A stretch of 64,000 nt of DNA from a bacterium 336/3 (GTDB lineage Bacteria; Bacteroidota; Bacteroidia; Cytophagales; Thermonemataceae): contig LJIE01000001.1 of the NCBI GenBank assembly GCA_001281695.1, forward strand, positions 1,998,586 to 2,062,585, in the 5' to 3' direction. Shown in pieces: positions 53,958 through 61,838 of this stretch (its first letter is position 1; the number at the start of each line of letters is the position of its first letter). Below the pieces are notes generated by a model that saw only the letters and a list, made by a program, of their open reading frames with translations, did not search any database and had not been told where the DNA came from. Both the position numbers and the translations under genes were made by a program.

Positions 53958-54575
53958 TCACCTTCTAATCACCTTAAAAGCCATATCCCTACCATGTCCT
54001 TGCATAATAGCTAAATTTATCCAAGCGAGTGCAAAAGACTCAAGCAGAGCCACTTTGTCATCACCTCCAAAATCCCAACATGCTCCAAAACCTGCATCTA
54101 AGGCTAATTGTTTAGCTACTTCTTTGCCTTTTACAGAGTTTCCAGCCACAAACATATCAATGCCTTCACCTTTGTAAACAGGGTTTTGCATATTTTCAAA
54201 ACCTGTTGAGTTAAAGCATTTTACAATCTCTGTTTCAGGTAAAAAATGTTTAAGAGCTTCAAAAGAACTTGTAAAACCTTCGGGGCGTGTACGAACAGCA
54301 TTCATGGCATCAATGACTATCTTACCTGAAACATAAGGCTTAATTTGCTCTGCAATGCTTTCAGAGGCTTGTGGAACGGCTGCTATCAAAATAACTTCAG
54401 CTTCTTTTGAACTATCTACAAGGGTATGTAAACTTGTATTTGGGTTTTCCAGAAGGTGTTTGTCTTCAAATTTGGAAAGGTCTCTTGTACCTAAAAATAT
54501 TTGGTGTCCTGCTTTAGCCCATTGTGTAGCCAAAGCTCCACCTACATTGCCTGTTCCAATAATTGCTATTTTCAT
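53958..54575 (-). CDS. NAD(P)-binding protein, NADPH-dependent F420 reductase-like
   Basis: A 205-aa Rossmann-fold protein. The dinucleotide motif is IAIIGTGNVGGALATQWAKAG, and the segment FLGTRD has the Arg used by NADPH-binding members. Further parts are LIAAVPQASES, GKIVIDAMNAVRTRP, and VKCFNSTGFENMQNP. This matches the F420H2:NADP oxidoreductase-like group, which is common outside F420-using bacteria and then acts on other substrates; no F420 gene is here. It is read behind the TMEM175 gene with 17 bases between. Reaction unknown. Confidence 0.82.
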   Translation of the reverse strand: MKIAIIGTGNVGGALATQWAKAGHQIFLGTRDLSKFEDKHLLENPNTSLHTLVDSSKEAEVILIAAVPQASESIAEQIKPYVSGKIVIDAMNAVRTRPEGFTSSFEALKHFLPETEIVKCFNSTGFENMQNPVYKGEGIDMFVAGNSVKGKEVAKQLALDAGFGACWDFGGDDKVALLESFALAWINLAIMQGHGRDMAFKVIRR

Positions 54576-54592
54576 AAAAAATGAGGTTTGAG

Positions 54593-55189
54593 TTAAGAAT
54601 TTGAAATTTCGTTGGATGTTATTTTTTCAGGGATAAAATACATAATTGGTACAATCAGAAGCAAAATGTAAGAAATATATACAGACCACCATCCCACAAT
54701 TGCTGCTGAGGCATAAATACAAACAGCCAGAATATTCTTCTTTAAAATTCTGACCTGAGTTTCTTTTCTTACATGCTCCAATAGTAAATTTTTACGAACA
54801 GCATAACCTCTTAAAAAAGAGAATGAAAGTGCATTCATTAAAAATATAAGACTATAAATGCTAATATTGAGTGCAAGTGTTGGATTGGCTCCCACTAAAT
54901 TTGTTCCAAAAGGAACAAGACTCATCCAAAACAATAAATGGATATTATACCAAAGGCTTTTTCTATCAATCTGTTTGATTTGATGAAATAACTGATGATG
55001 ATTGACCCACATGATTGCCAGTGTCAGAAAACTGAGCATATAAGAAATGATTTTTGGATAAAGTTTGAGAAACTCTACCCAAAAATGATGTTCATTTGGA
55101 ACTTCATTCATTTTTATATCAAATACCATAATGGTGATAATAATGGCTATAATACCATCACTGAAAGCCTCAAGCCTGTTTTTTGTCAT
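54593..55189 (-). CDS. TMEM175-like potassium channel (DUF1211)
   Basis: A 198-aa protein with six hydrophobic helices. The start MTKNRLEAFSDGIIAIIITI is the hallmark RxxxFSDG motif of the bacterial TMEM175/DUF1211 family. Other parts are IMWVNHHQLFHQI and LLFWMSLVPFGTNLVG. The bacterial members form tetrameric potassium-permeable channels with one six-helix repeat, which fits this length. The protein lies in the inner membrane. The neighbouring DUF481 gene is 13 bases upstream on the same strand, so three genes (DUF481, TMEM175, F420-like) may share a transcript. Confidence 0.87.
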   Translation of the reverse strand: MTKNRLEAFSDGIIAIIITIMVFDIKMNEVPNEHHFWVEFLKLYPKIISYMLSFLTLAIMWVNHHQLFHQIKQIDRKSLWYNIHLLFWMSLVPFGTNLVGANPTLALNISIYSLIFLMNALSFSFLRGYAVRKNLLLEHVRKETQVRILKKNILAVCIYASAAIVGWWSVYISYILLLIVPIMYFIPEKITSNEISNS

Positions 55190-55202
55190 AAATAATATTT
55201 AT

Positions 55203-55973
55203 TTATTTACGTATTTGATAGGATAGCCCAAAAGTCAAGATACTGTCAAAATCTTTCTGCCCTAAGGTTACCACACTTTCATAAGTATAAAGATAATTTG
55301 CGGTAAAACTGAATTTTTTAGTCAGAAAAATATCCAAACCTGCTTCTGTTTGCCAACGCAGATTGTTTGTCTTTTCTACTGAAGGCTGCAAAAAACATTC
55401 ATAATGGAAGTTGATCTTATCTTTTACAATTTGGTGCTTTCCAAACAACCACACAGTAGCACGAGGAGTTGCTATTTTTTCAGAGCCATCATATTCATTT
55501 TTGTTGAAAAGACTTTTGCTGAATTCTGTTTGTTCATAAACGCCTGATAAAGCTACTTTGAGGGTAGTTTTTGAGCTTCTTACAATCTGCCAAGTAGCTC
55601 CTATGCCAGTAAAATATCTGAAATCAATATTTCTTCTAAAACTTTTAGAAGCAAAAAACATGACAAAAGGATAAACCGTTCTTTGTGGTTTCCAGTAGAT
55701 AAAATTTCTACTGGATAAATCCTCGTCTGCTTTTTTATTGAAAAAGGCTTGATACAAATAAGCATTTTGTGTTTTAAATACAAGGTGTTCGATAGGAGCT
55801 ACTGTCAAATCGAGTTTGTTTCGGGTGGTAAACATGGCTACATTTCCAGTTTGCCAAGCTCCTGTGATAGCCAATCGGGTTTGTAGACGAACTGTATCAC
55901 TTTCGTTGATTTGGGAATATCCATAAAAGGATACTCCCAAAAAAATACCTATCAGAAATAAATATCGTATCAT
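55203..55973 (-). CDS. DUF481 outer membrane protein
   Basis: A 256-aa outer membrane protein. The signal peptide YLFLIGIFLGVSFYGYSQ is followed by a beta-barrel pattern that fits DUF481 (YdiY-like): LAITGAWQTGNVAMFTTRNK, WKPQRTVYPFVMFF, FRYFTGIGATWQIV, ALSGVYEQTEF and the final aromatic-rich strand FGLSYQIRK. DUF481 proteins are salt-induced outer membrane barrels with unknown function. It precedes the TMEM175 gene by 13 bases. Upstream lies a pair of inverted repeats. Confidence 0.85.
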   Translation of the reverse strand: MIRYLFLIGIFLGVSFYGYSQINESDTVRLQTRLAITGAWQTGNVAMFTTRNKLDLTVAPIEHLVFKTQNAYLYQAFFNKKADEDLSSRNFIYWKPQRTVYPFVMFFASKSFRRNIDFRYFTGIGATWQIVRSSKTTLKVALSGVYEQTEFSKSLFNKNEYDGSEKIATPRATVWLFGKHQIVKDKINFHYECFLQPSVEKTNNLRWQTEAGLDIFLTKKFSFTANYLYTYESVVTLGQKDFDSILTFGLSYQIRK

Positions 55974-56001
55974 ATAACAATAAGAGAAAATTATTTATAC
56001 T

Positions 56002-56082
56002 AAAACCTTATAGGTTTTGATGGATTTTTTACAATTATATATGCTGATTTACAAACACTTAAAATGTAAACCTATAAGGTTT
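56002..56082. repeat. REP-like inverted repeat pair
   Basis: AAACCTTATAGGTTT (56003-56017) and its reverse complement AAACCTATAAGGTTT (56068-56082) flank a 50-base core. Each arm is itself nearly palindromic. This is like interspersed palindromic repeats of Bacteroidota. It lies between the stop of the fusion protein gene and the start of the DUF481 gene and may also act in mRNA stability or termination. Confidence 0.6.
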
Positions 56083-56109
56083 CTGTTGTTTATTTAATAA
56101 TAGTTTCAG

Positions 56110-57618
56110 TTATTTCAAACCAGTAAGTATTTTTACAAACTCAGTAGGATTGACCACAAAAGGCAAATGAGATGTTGGCATTTCAAATGTTTTAGTGATA
56201 GTGCCATTGGCTTTGACCATTCTTTTCTGTAAATCATAACCAACAGCATTGTCTTTGGTGGTATGGATATAATATTTAGGTACTTTATTAAATTTAGCTG
56301 TCAAAATAACTTTTTCGCCTAAAGGTTTAGCTGGTTCAGCTTTATGGTATTTGACAAGCACTTCTTTCATAAAATCAGGGCAATCAGCACATACAGCTTC
56401 TGCAATCATGTCTTTTTTGATTTTGGCTTCTGCAAAATCAGCACTAAATTCTAAAGCTCCACCTACTTTACTTTGCGTATCTGTTTTAGAAAGGCTTAAT
56501 AAATCTTCTCCATTTTTAGGTAAATAAGCAGAAACATACACCAATTTGTCAATTTTATTAGGAATATTTTCAGCAACCTGAGAAACAACAACACCAGCCA
56601 TAGAGTGTCCAACCAGAATTACTTTTCCTTGTTGTGCATTGACAGCATCTGTAACTGTTTTTACATAATCTACAAGGCTTACCTGATTAGAAGCTGTTAA
56701 ATCAATACCATGAGCAGGTAAATTAACCACTACCACATTAGCATTTTTAGCCAATTCATTTCTTACAAAACCCCAAGCACTTTCATCTGCCCAAGCACCA
56801 TGCACAAGTACATAGGTAGGATAGCGTTTTTTGTCTTCTTCTAAAGCTTTTACAACCAATTCGGCAGCAGCAGCACCCGAATTTTGTTGCTGTCCTGTAA
56901 TCAAATTGCCATCACGTACAGCAAATGACGAAAAAGGAGCACCTATTACAAATTTGCTATTAGACATTTTACGAGCTTCATCCTCAATCCTGAAAGGCTG
57001 AATCTTCATGCCTACATAGTTGTCTGCATATTGCTCTTCGCTGCTGGCAAATCCAGTCCATTTTTTACCTTCCACCAAAAATTTACCATTAGAGAGCTTA
57101 GTATTCAATAAAATACAAGTTCCATGACAAATAGCCGCAGAAGGTTTACCAGTTAAATAGAAATCAGCAAAGAATTTTTCTATTTCAGCGTTTTTATACA
57201 TGGTGTACATAGGTCCTTGACCACCACATACAAAAATAGCTTTGTAATCGTTAGGGTTTACAGTAGATATTTTTTTCGTGTTTTTCATCAATTCCATTTT
57301 ACTGGGGTCTTTTTTGAAACCCAAAGAAATGTAATCGAAGGCTGCATATTTGCTGGCATCTTCAGGATCACTGAAAGCGTCAAATTTTACTTCTCCACCA
57401 TTCAAACTGGCAATATCTACACTATAACCAGCTTCACTAAATACCCAATAAGGGTGTGTAACTTCGGCATACCATACACCAATGGGCCAACCTGTTTGTT
57501 TGGAAACAGAAGGGTTGGATACTATCATCAGGATTTTACCCTGATTGCCTGCATTATGTTGTCCAAAAACATTGATGGAAAAAAGCAGAGCAAAAAAACT
57601 TACAATAATTTGTTTCAT
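56110..57618 (-). CDS. secreted DJ-1/PfpI-type domain fused to an alpha/beta hydrolase
   Basis: A 502-aa exported fusion. Signal peptide KQIIVSFFALLFSINVFGQ. Residues about 27-260 are a class I glutamine amidotransferase-like DJ-1/PfpI domain with the nucleophile Cys164 in AAICHGTC and the upstream YKAIFVCGGQGP. Residues about 268-502 form an alpha/beta hydrolase with YVLVHGAWADESAW (oxyanion hole), VILVGHSMAG (nucleophile Ser339) and a closing TSHLPFVVNP (catalytic His). That half resembles methylesterase/hydroxynitrile-lyase-type esterases. Both sites look intact. The two halves are normally separate proteins. It diverges from an HxlR regulator across a palindromic operator. A role in detoxification of reactive carbonyls or similar is possible but not shown. 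Confidence 0.87.
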   Translation of the reverse strand: MKQIIVSFFALLFSINVFGQHNAGNQGKILMIVSNPSVSKQTGWPIGVWYAEVTHPYWVFSEAGYSVDIASLNGGEVKFDAFSDPEDASKYAAFDYISLGFKKDPSKMELMKNTKKISTVNPNDYKAIFVCGGQGPMYTMYKNAEIEKFFADFYLTGKPSAAICHGTCILLNTKLSNGKFLVEGKKWTGFASSEEQYADNYVGMKIQPFRIEDEARKMSNSKFVIGAPFSSFAVRDGNLITGQQQNSGAAAAELVVKALEEDKKRYPTYVLVHGAWADESAWGFVRNELAKNANVVVVNLPAHGIDLTASNQVSLVDYVKTVTDAVNAQQGKVILVGHSMAGVVVSQVAENIPNKIDKLVYVSAYLPKNGEDLLSLSKTDTQSKVGGALEFSADFAEAKIKKDMIAEAVCADCPDFMKEVLVKYHKAEPAKPLGEKVILTAKFNKVPKYYIHTTKDNAVGYDLQKRMVKANGTITKTFEMPTSHLPFVVNPTEFVKILTGLK

Positions 57619-57696
57619 GACTTTTGAGGTTTAATTTTTCACCAAAATAAATAGGTGTACTCTCTAAATTCAAGAGTTTAACCCAAAAGTGCGATA

Positions 57697-57716
57697 CATA
57701 CTTTTTGGAAAGTATG
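57697..57716. promoter_or_regulatory. HxlR-type operator (inverted repeat)
   Basis: CATACTTT and AAAGTATG form an 8-bp perfect inverted repeat with a 4-nt spacer, between the divergent fusion gene (start 57618) and the HxlR gene (start 57768). HxlR regulators usually bind such palindromes and repress adjacent genes. A direct target role is inferred. Confidence 0.65.
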
Positions 57717-57767
57717 GGAAATTTATCTAAAATAGATACTTTATTTGTATCTAAAAGAAATACAACT

Positions 57768-58124
57768 ATGCCCGATTTTATTTACAAAGGAAAAGTGTAC
57801 TACAATCCTGTTCAACTTGCGATGGAGCAAATTGGAGGAGTTTGGAAAATGCCTATTCTTTGGCGTTTGCAAGATGACAATGTAATGCGTTATGGAGAGC
57901 TAAGAAAGTCTATCAAGCATATTTCAGATAAAATGCTTACTACACAATTGCGAGAATTGGAGACAGACGGCTACATCCATAGAGAAGTATATGCTGTAGT
58001 GCCTCCCAGAACGGAATATAGACTCACAGAAAAAGGGAAAAGCGTAATTCCTTTGATTATCCAAATCAGAGAATATGGACTGGAACTGATGAAAGAAGAA
58101 AATATTAGCTATATAAAAGAATAA
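57768..58124 (+). CDS. HxlR family transcriptional regulator
   Basis: The start at 57768 (MPDFIYKGKVYYNPVQLAME) gives 118 aa, normal for HxlR. The longer reading begins with a TTG at 57705 inside the operator, so it is unlikely. The winged helix is clear: GGVWKMPILWRLQDDNVMRYGELRKSI, then HISDKMLTTQLRELETDGYI and REVYAVVPPRTEYRLTEKG. HxlR proteins are dimeric repressors or activators, often redox or electrophile responsive. Any Cys would be needed for that, but this one shows none in the visible sequence. It faces the fusion protein gene across the palindrome. Confidence 0.9.
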   Translation: MPDFIYKGKVYYNPVQLAMEQIGGVWKMPILWRLQDDNVMRYGELRKSIKHISDKMLTTQLRELETDGYIHREVYAVVPPRTEYRLTEKGKSVIPLIIQIREYGLELMKEENISYIKE

Positions 58125-58784
58125 TCAGCGAAGGAACTTTGGTTTCTGAAATACCAAAGTATCTGTTTTTTTTACAAAAAAGCTATCTTTTTGAATAGTA
58201 AAATGAGTTTTAGAAATAAGTAAAGTTTCTTTTTGAGTGAGTTGTTCGGGAGGATAGTAAAACTGCTTAGAATGGGTAATAAATGAGCTATCATTGATTT
58301 TTTCTGTATAACTATCCCAAATAAAACCCATATCTCCCCAGTTATGGACTATATTTTTCTGAATAGATTTGCATTTGCCTAAACTATCAACAAGCCATAA
58401 ATCAGCTATGATAGCACCATTTCCTTCTTGTCTTAAAATAGCAAATAAATGACTGTTTCTAAACCTTCCAAAATACCCATAAACATATAATTTACTGGTA
58501 TAAACATCATAATTAAAATCTGCCAAGCCTAATGTAAAAAGTTCTTGCTCGTTAATTTTATGATTTTGAAGGGTATTAAAATTGATGTAATCCTGAGGCA
58601 ACTCAATTTTTTTCAAATTTTTATATTTTGCTTTTTTGAGCAGACTGTCCAATAGTTGTTTGCCTGAGAGTGCTTCAGCATTTTTTTTGCTTTGTTTGGT
58701 TGTATCTATTTGGGTATTCTCTTGTTTTTTTTGGTTTTCACAAGAGAAAAATATTATTGATATTATCAAAAGCCATTTTGCCAT
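58125..58784 (-). CDS. lipoprotein of unknown function, paralog of the next gene upstream
   Basis: A 219-aa protein with a lipobox signal WLLIISIIFFSC (Cys15). The mature part carries LSGKQLLDSLLKKAKYKNLKKIELP, also found in the neighbouring gene, and later segments HLFAILRQEGNGAIIADLWL and VDSLGKCKSIQKN, again shared. The two genes thus form a tandem pair with about 40 percent visible identity. No known family was recognised. It lies four bases after its paralog and converges directly on the HxlR gene. It probably sits in a membrane facing the periplasm or outside. Confidence 0.75.
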   Translation of the reverse strand: MAKWLLIISIIFFSCENQKKQENTQIDTTKQSKKNAEALSGKQLLDSLLKKAKYKNLKKIELPQDYINFNTLQNHKINEQELFTLGLADFNYDVYTSKLYVYGYFGRFRNSHLFAILRQEGNGAIIADLWLVDSLGKCKSIQKNIVHNWGDMGFIWDSYTEKINDSSFITHSKQFYYPPEQLTQKETLLISKTHFTIQKDSFFVKKTDTLVFQKPKFLR

Positions 58785-58788
58785 AAAA

Positions 58789-59487
58789 CTAAAATTTTAA
58801 CTCTTTATAAGCTAAAGTATCAACTCTTTTTACAAAAAAACTATCTTTTCGAATATAAAAATAAGTTTTGCTTAAAAGTAAAGTGTCTTCTTTTACTGGA
58901 ATCTTATGGGTACATAAATTTTGTGTAATAAATAAACTATCATTTTCCCTGACTGTATAAGAAATGTCAAATATTCCCATATCAGCAAAATAACAAGCCA
59001 GATCCTTTTGTATGCTAATAATTTTCCCCAAAGAATTTACCATCCATAAATCGGAGGCAGATACACCATCTCCACCACGTCTTAAAATTATAAATAAGTG
59101 CTTATCAAAATATTTTCCTAAATAGGCATAAACATGAATATCTGCGATAAATACTTGATATGATTCTAAAACACCCAATTCTTCGCATAAATTCAGAGAT
59201 AATTTTCTTTCATTGTTTTTATCTTCACTCCAAAAGCCATATCCATACCCTTTAGGTATTTCAATCTTTTTCAAATCTCTGTATTTTGCTTTTTTGAGCA
59301 GGCTGTCCAATAATTGTTTGCCTGAAAGGAGTTTAACAGTTTTAGGTGTTTCTTCTTGGGCTTGTTTTACAGTATCTTTCAAGGGGATAGAATCCTTTGT
59401 TTTTACAAAACTTTCTTTCGTGTCACTTTTAGGAGATGCACAAGCAACACACACCAGAATAATCAGAATATAAAAAAGTAGTTTCAT
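58789..59487 (-). CDS. lipoprotein of unknown function, paralog of the next gene downstream
   Basis: A 232-aa protein from the ATG at 59487, with lipobox signal LLFYILIILVCVAC. The longer ORF from 59559 adds 24 residues with no signal. The start overlaps the stop of the radical SAM gene by four bases (ATGA), which suggests translational coupling. The mature part has LSGKQLLDSLLKKAKYRDLKKIEIP, HLFIILRRGGDGVSASDLWMV and NSLGKIISIQKD in common with the downstream paralog. No family is known to me. A link to the radical SAM enzyme is possible. Confidence 0.75.
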   Translation of the reverse strand: MKLLFYILIILVCVACASPKSDTKESFVKTKDSIPLKDTVKQAQEETPKTVKLLSGKQLLDSLLKKAKYRDLKKIEIPKGYGYGFWSEDKNNERKLSLNLCEELGVLESYQVFIADIHVYAYLGKYFDKHLFIILRRGGDGVSASDLWMVNSLGKIISIQKDLACYFADMGIFDISYTVRENDSLFITQNLCTHKIPVKEDTLLLSKTYFYIRKDSFFVKRVDTLAYKELKF

Positions 59488-60467
59488 ACCTTCAAGAGTT
59501 GTTTCCAAGTTCCTTTGATGCGATTGTATTTGAGGGTAGAGGGGAGGGCTTTCCACCAATATTTAGAAATCTCAACTGCAAAAGAGGGTTGCATGTAACA
59601 GTTTATCACACAGCCCTCACAGGCAGGTAATCTGCCTTCTTGGGCAATTATTTTTTGTACTTTTTCAGATTTGTAGAGTTCAAACAAATTGTTTTCAATG
59701 GGTAATTCTTCAACACCCAAATGATAACAAGGTAAAATGAGTTTGTTTTCAGGAGAAATGACAATTGTAGAACTACCAGCCCTGCAAACAGGGTTATTGA
59801 TATGGTTGCCTCCGTCTTTTCTGAGGGCAATAAAGCCTTCGTTTAGGTAAATATTCTTTTTTCGTCCCCAATGGCTTATTTCCTCCAAAGCCTTTTTGGT
59901 AAACTGGTTTCCCACTTTTACTTCATTGTACTCAAAAGCAGGGTTTAAAATAAGAATCAGGTTATTAGGCAGGCAAATATTTTTCCAAAGTGGCTCAATA
60001 TGATGCAAATTGTGTTCAAAAACCGTAAACAAAATATCAGGGCGTTCACCTAGATTTTTAGCAATTTCAATGGATTTCATCACAGATTCAAAACACTTCA
60101 CACCTCGCATTTCATCGTGTTCTTCAGCAACTGAGGAATCCAGAGAAAAATGCAACATATCTACTTTTCCTTTCAACCTTTCAGCTAATTTTGGATAGAG
60201 TAAACCATTGGTTGTGAGAGTAGTAATGAAACCTAGATTTTTGGCTAATTCAAGAATTTTATCAATTTCTCGATGTAACAAAGGCTCTCCACCTGTAAAA
60301 TCAATGACCTTAACACCCAACTTTTTGAGGTCTTTAAGGTTTTTTTCAGCATTTTCGAGTGTAATATATGGCGAAGGGCGTTCCCAAATATCACAAAACC
60401 CGCAAGTTGCATTGCAACGATATGTAACATAGTAATTGCAAAGTATGGGTTTTGTGGTTAAACGCAT
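59484..60467 (-). CDS. radical SAM protein with SPASM-like C-terminus
   Basis: A 327-aa radical SAM enzyme. The cluster motif is CNATCGFC (Cys18, Cys22, Cys25), followed by DFTGGEPLLHRE (the GGEP motif) and FITTLTTNGLLY. The C-terminal third has extra Cys residues: NPVCRAGSS, LILPCYHLG, and LPACEGCVINCYMQ, fitting a SPASM/twitch-like auxiliary cluster. Such enzymes modify peptides, proteins or small molecules. The gene overlaps the lipoprotein gene by four bases and lies behind FtsX-like and ABC genes on the same strand. No RiPP precursor was recognised nearby. The substrate is unknown. Confidence 0.87.
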   Translation of the reverse strand: MRLTTKPILCNYYVTYRCNATCGFCDIWERPSPYITLENAEKNLKDLKKLGVKVIDFTGGEPLLHREIDKILELAKNLGFITTLTTNGLLYPKLAERLKGKVDMLHFSLDSSVAEEHDEMRGVKCFESVMKSIEIAKNLGERPDILFTVFEHNLHHIEPLWKNICLPNNLILILNPAFEYNEVKVGNQFTKKALEEISHWGRKKNIYLNEGFIALRKDGGNHINNPVCRAGSSTIVISPENKLILPCYHLGVEELPIENNLFELYKSEKVQKIIAQEGRLPACEGCVINCYMQPSFAVEISKYWWKALPSTLKYNRIKGTWKQLLKV

Positions 60468-60477
60468 ATTTGAATGA

Positions 60478-60533
60478 TAAATGTTTGAATGCTAAACGCT
60501 AAATTTTTTATCTGGAATCTTATATCTTTTGTC
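60478..60533. repeat. intergenic repeat, copy 1
   Basis: The stretch beginning TAAATGTTTGAATGCTAAAC closely matches the one at 61762. After the shared 20 bases both continue with T-rich tracts and ATCTGGAATCT- or ATTTGGAGTCT-like parts. It lies between the radical SAM gene and the FtsX-like gene. Confidence 0.6.
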
Positions 60534-60552
60534 TATTTTCTAAAATCTAAAA

Positions 60553-61728
60553 CTAATAATTTCTTACCAATCCCCTGATATTCCAAATATTATACAAAGT
60601 TGTTAAGGCAATAAAACCCAATCCTAAGACCAAAACCAATGGTTCAAACAGAGTTAAATGTCCCACACCTCTTGATTGCATGTAGCTATAAAAAGCATAA
60701 ATAGATACACCAATGAGGATAATTCCCAAAACTCCATAAAAAGCAATAAAACGTAAAAAGCTTTTATTGAGATAACCAGAAATCATTTGATGTGTGTAAC
60801 CCAATTGCATCAAAAGTCTGATTTCATCTTTTGATTCACTTAAAATGAGTTTAAAACTCATAGAAATAATCACCAATGAAAGTAACACAAAAGCTACTCC
60901 TAAAACACCCACAATACCCAAAACCTCCATCACTTGTCCTGCTATTTTACTCAAAAGAGTTTTTTCTGTATTTACTTGTAAATTCTTGGTTTTAAGATAT
61001 GTAGCAAGTTCTGGACTGGCAGGGTTTTTTGCTTTGATAACAATTCGGGCAGGGTCTTTGGTTTCACTTGACCCAATTTCTTTGTTTGCCCAATCCAAAA
61101 AAGTTTCAGGGACTAAAATAGAGGGAATGCGTTCCTCAAAACCTACAATTTTCAGTTCGATATTTCTTTCACCTTTACTGCTATAAATGCGAGCTTTCAG
61201 AGCTGGAAAAGTGGGTAACAAACTTTCACTGATGAGGGGCAAATTCTGTGAAGGAGCATACACAAAATTGTATTGGTCAACAAAATCTTTGGGAATAATC
61301 ACAGGTACAAACTTATCTGTGGGTTGCCAGTCCCAATTATTTGGGATTTTTCCCAGCATTTCTTTCTGAATGCTTTCAAAAAATAATTCAGTTTGGAATT
61401 GGAGATAGTCATTTCCGTATGCCCAAACTTTAAAATTTCCTGAACGAAACGAAGCCATCTTGTCTGTGAAGGGTTGTTTTTGAATATCTTGTAAGTCTTC
61501 TTGCGAAAAAGTAGAAGCTCCCAATACATTTAAAACGGTTACTTGTTTGCTGACAATCAGATAATCAGGGAGCTCGGTGTTATTGCTGAATGTTTTTTGG
61601 ATTTGTAAATACACATAAAATGAACTAATAAGTAATACAAAGCCTAATAAAAAGCCAATTCCTGCAAATAGAAATTGTTTTTTGTTTTTTTGAGAACGAA
61701 ATATTTTAGAAAGAATCGGATTGGTCAT
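60553..61728 (-). CDS. FtsX-like ABC transporter permease
   Basis: A 391-aa membrane protein with the FtsX/MacB-type layout: one N-terminal TM helix (FLFAGIGFLLGFVLLISSFYVY), a large periplasmic domain of about 230 residues, and three C-terminal helices (VLGIVGVLGVAFVLLSLVII, FIAFYGVLGIILIGVSIY and LVLVLGLGFIALTTLYNIW). The ABC ATPase gene upstream on the same strand is the natural partner. Such pairs act in lipoprotein release, peptidoglycan hydrolase control or small-molecule export. The role here is unknown. It ends 85 bases before the radical SAM gene. Confidence 0.82.
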   Translation of the reverse strand: MTNPILSKIFRSQKNKKQFLFAGIGFLLGFVLLISSFYVYLQIQKTFSNNTELPDYLIVSKQVTVLNVLGASTFSQEDLQDIQKQPFTDKMASFRSGNFKVWAYGNDYLQFQTELFFESIQKEMLGKIPNNWDWQPTDKFVPVIIPKDFVDQYNFVYAPSQNLPLISESLLPTFPALKARIYSSKGERNIELKIVGFEERIPSILVPETFLDWANKEIGSSETKDPARIVIKAKNPASPELATYLKTKNLQVNTEKTLLSKIAGQVMEVLGIVGVLGVAFVLLSLVIISMSFKLILSESKDEIRLLMQLGYTHQMISGYLNKSFLRFIAFYGVLGIILIGVSIYAFYSYMQSRGVGHLTLFEPLVLVLGLGFIALTTLYNIWNIRGLVRNY

Positions 61729-61761
61729 GTTTAAAATGGTGAATGCTAAATGTTAAAATAG

Positions 61762-61820
61762 TAAATGTTTGAATGCTAAACACTAGTTTTTTTATTTGGA
61801 GTCTTTTATCCTTTCTCTTG
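61762..61820. repeat. intergenic repeat, copy 2
   Basis: The 20-base stretch TAAATGTTTGAATGCTAAAC is identical to the start of copy 1 at 60478. A further partial copy GAATGCTAAATG lies just before it at 61741. It sits between the ABC ATPase gene and the FtsX-like gene. Confidence 0.6.
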
Positions 61821-61838
61821 CATCTTTTTTCCAAAAAA

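Noticed and set aside
57705-57767. A longer HxlR reading frame starting at a TTG
   Set aside because: The TTG lies inside the palindromic operator, and 118 aa from 57768 is the normal family size.
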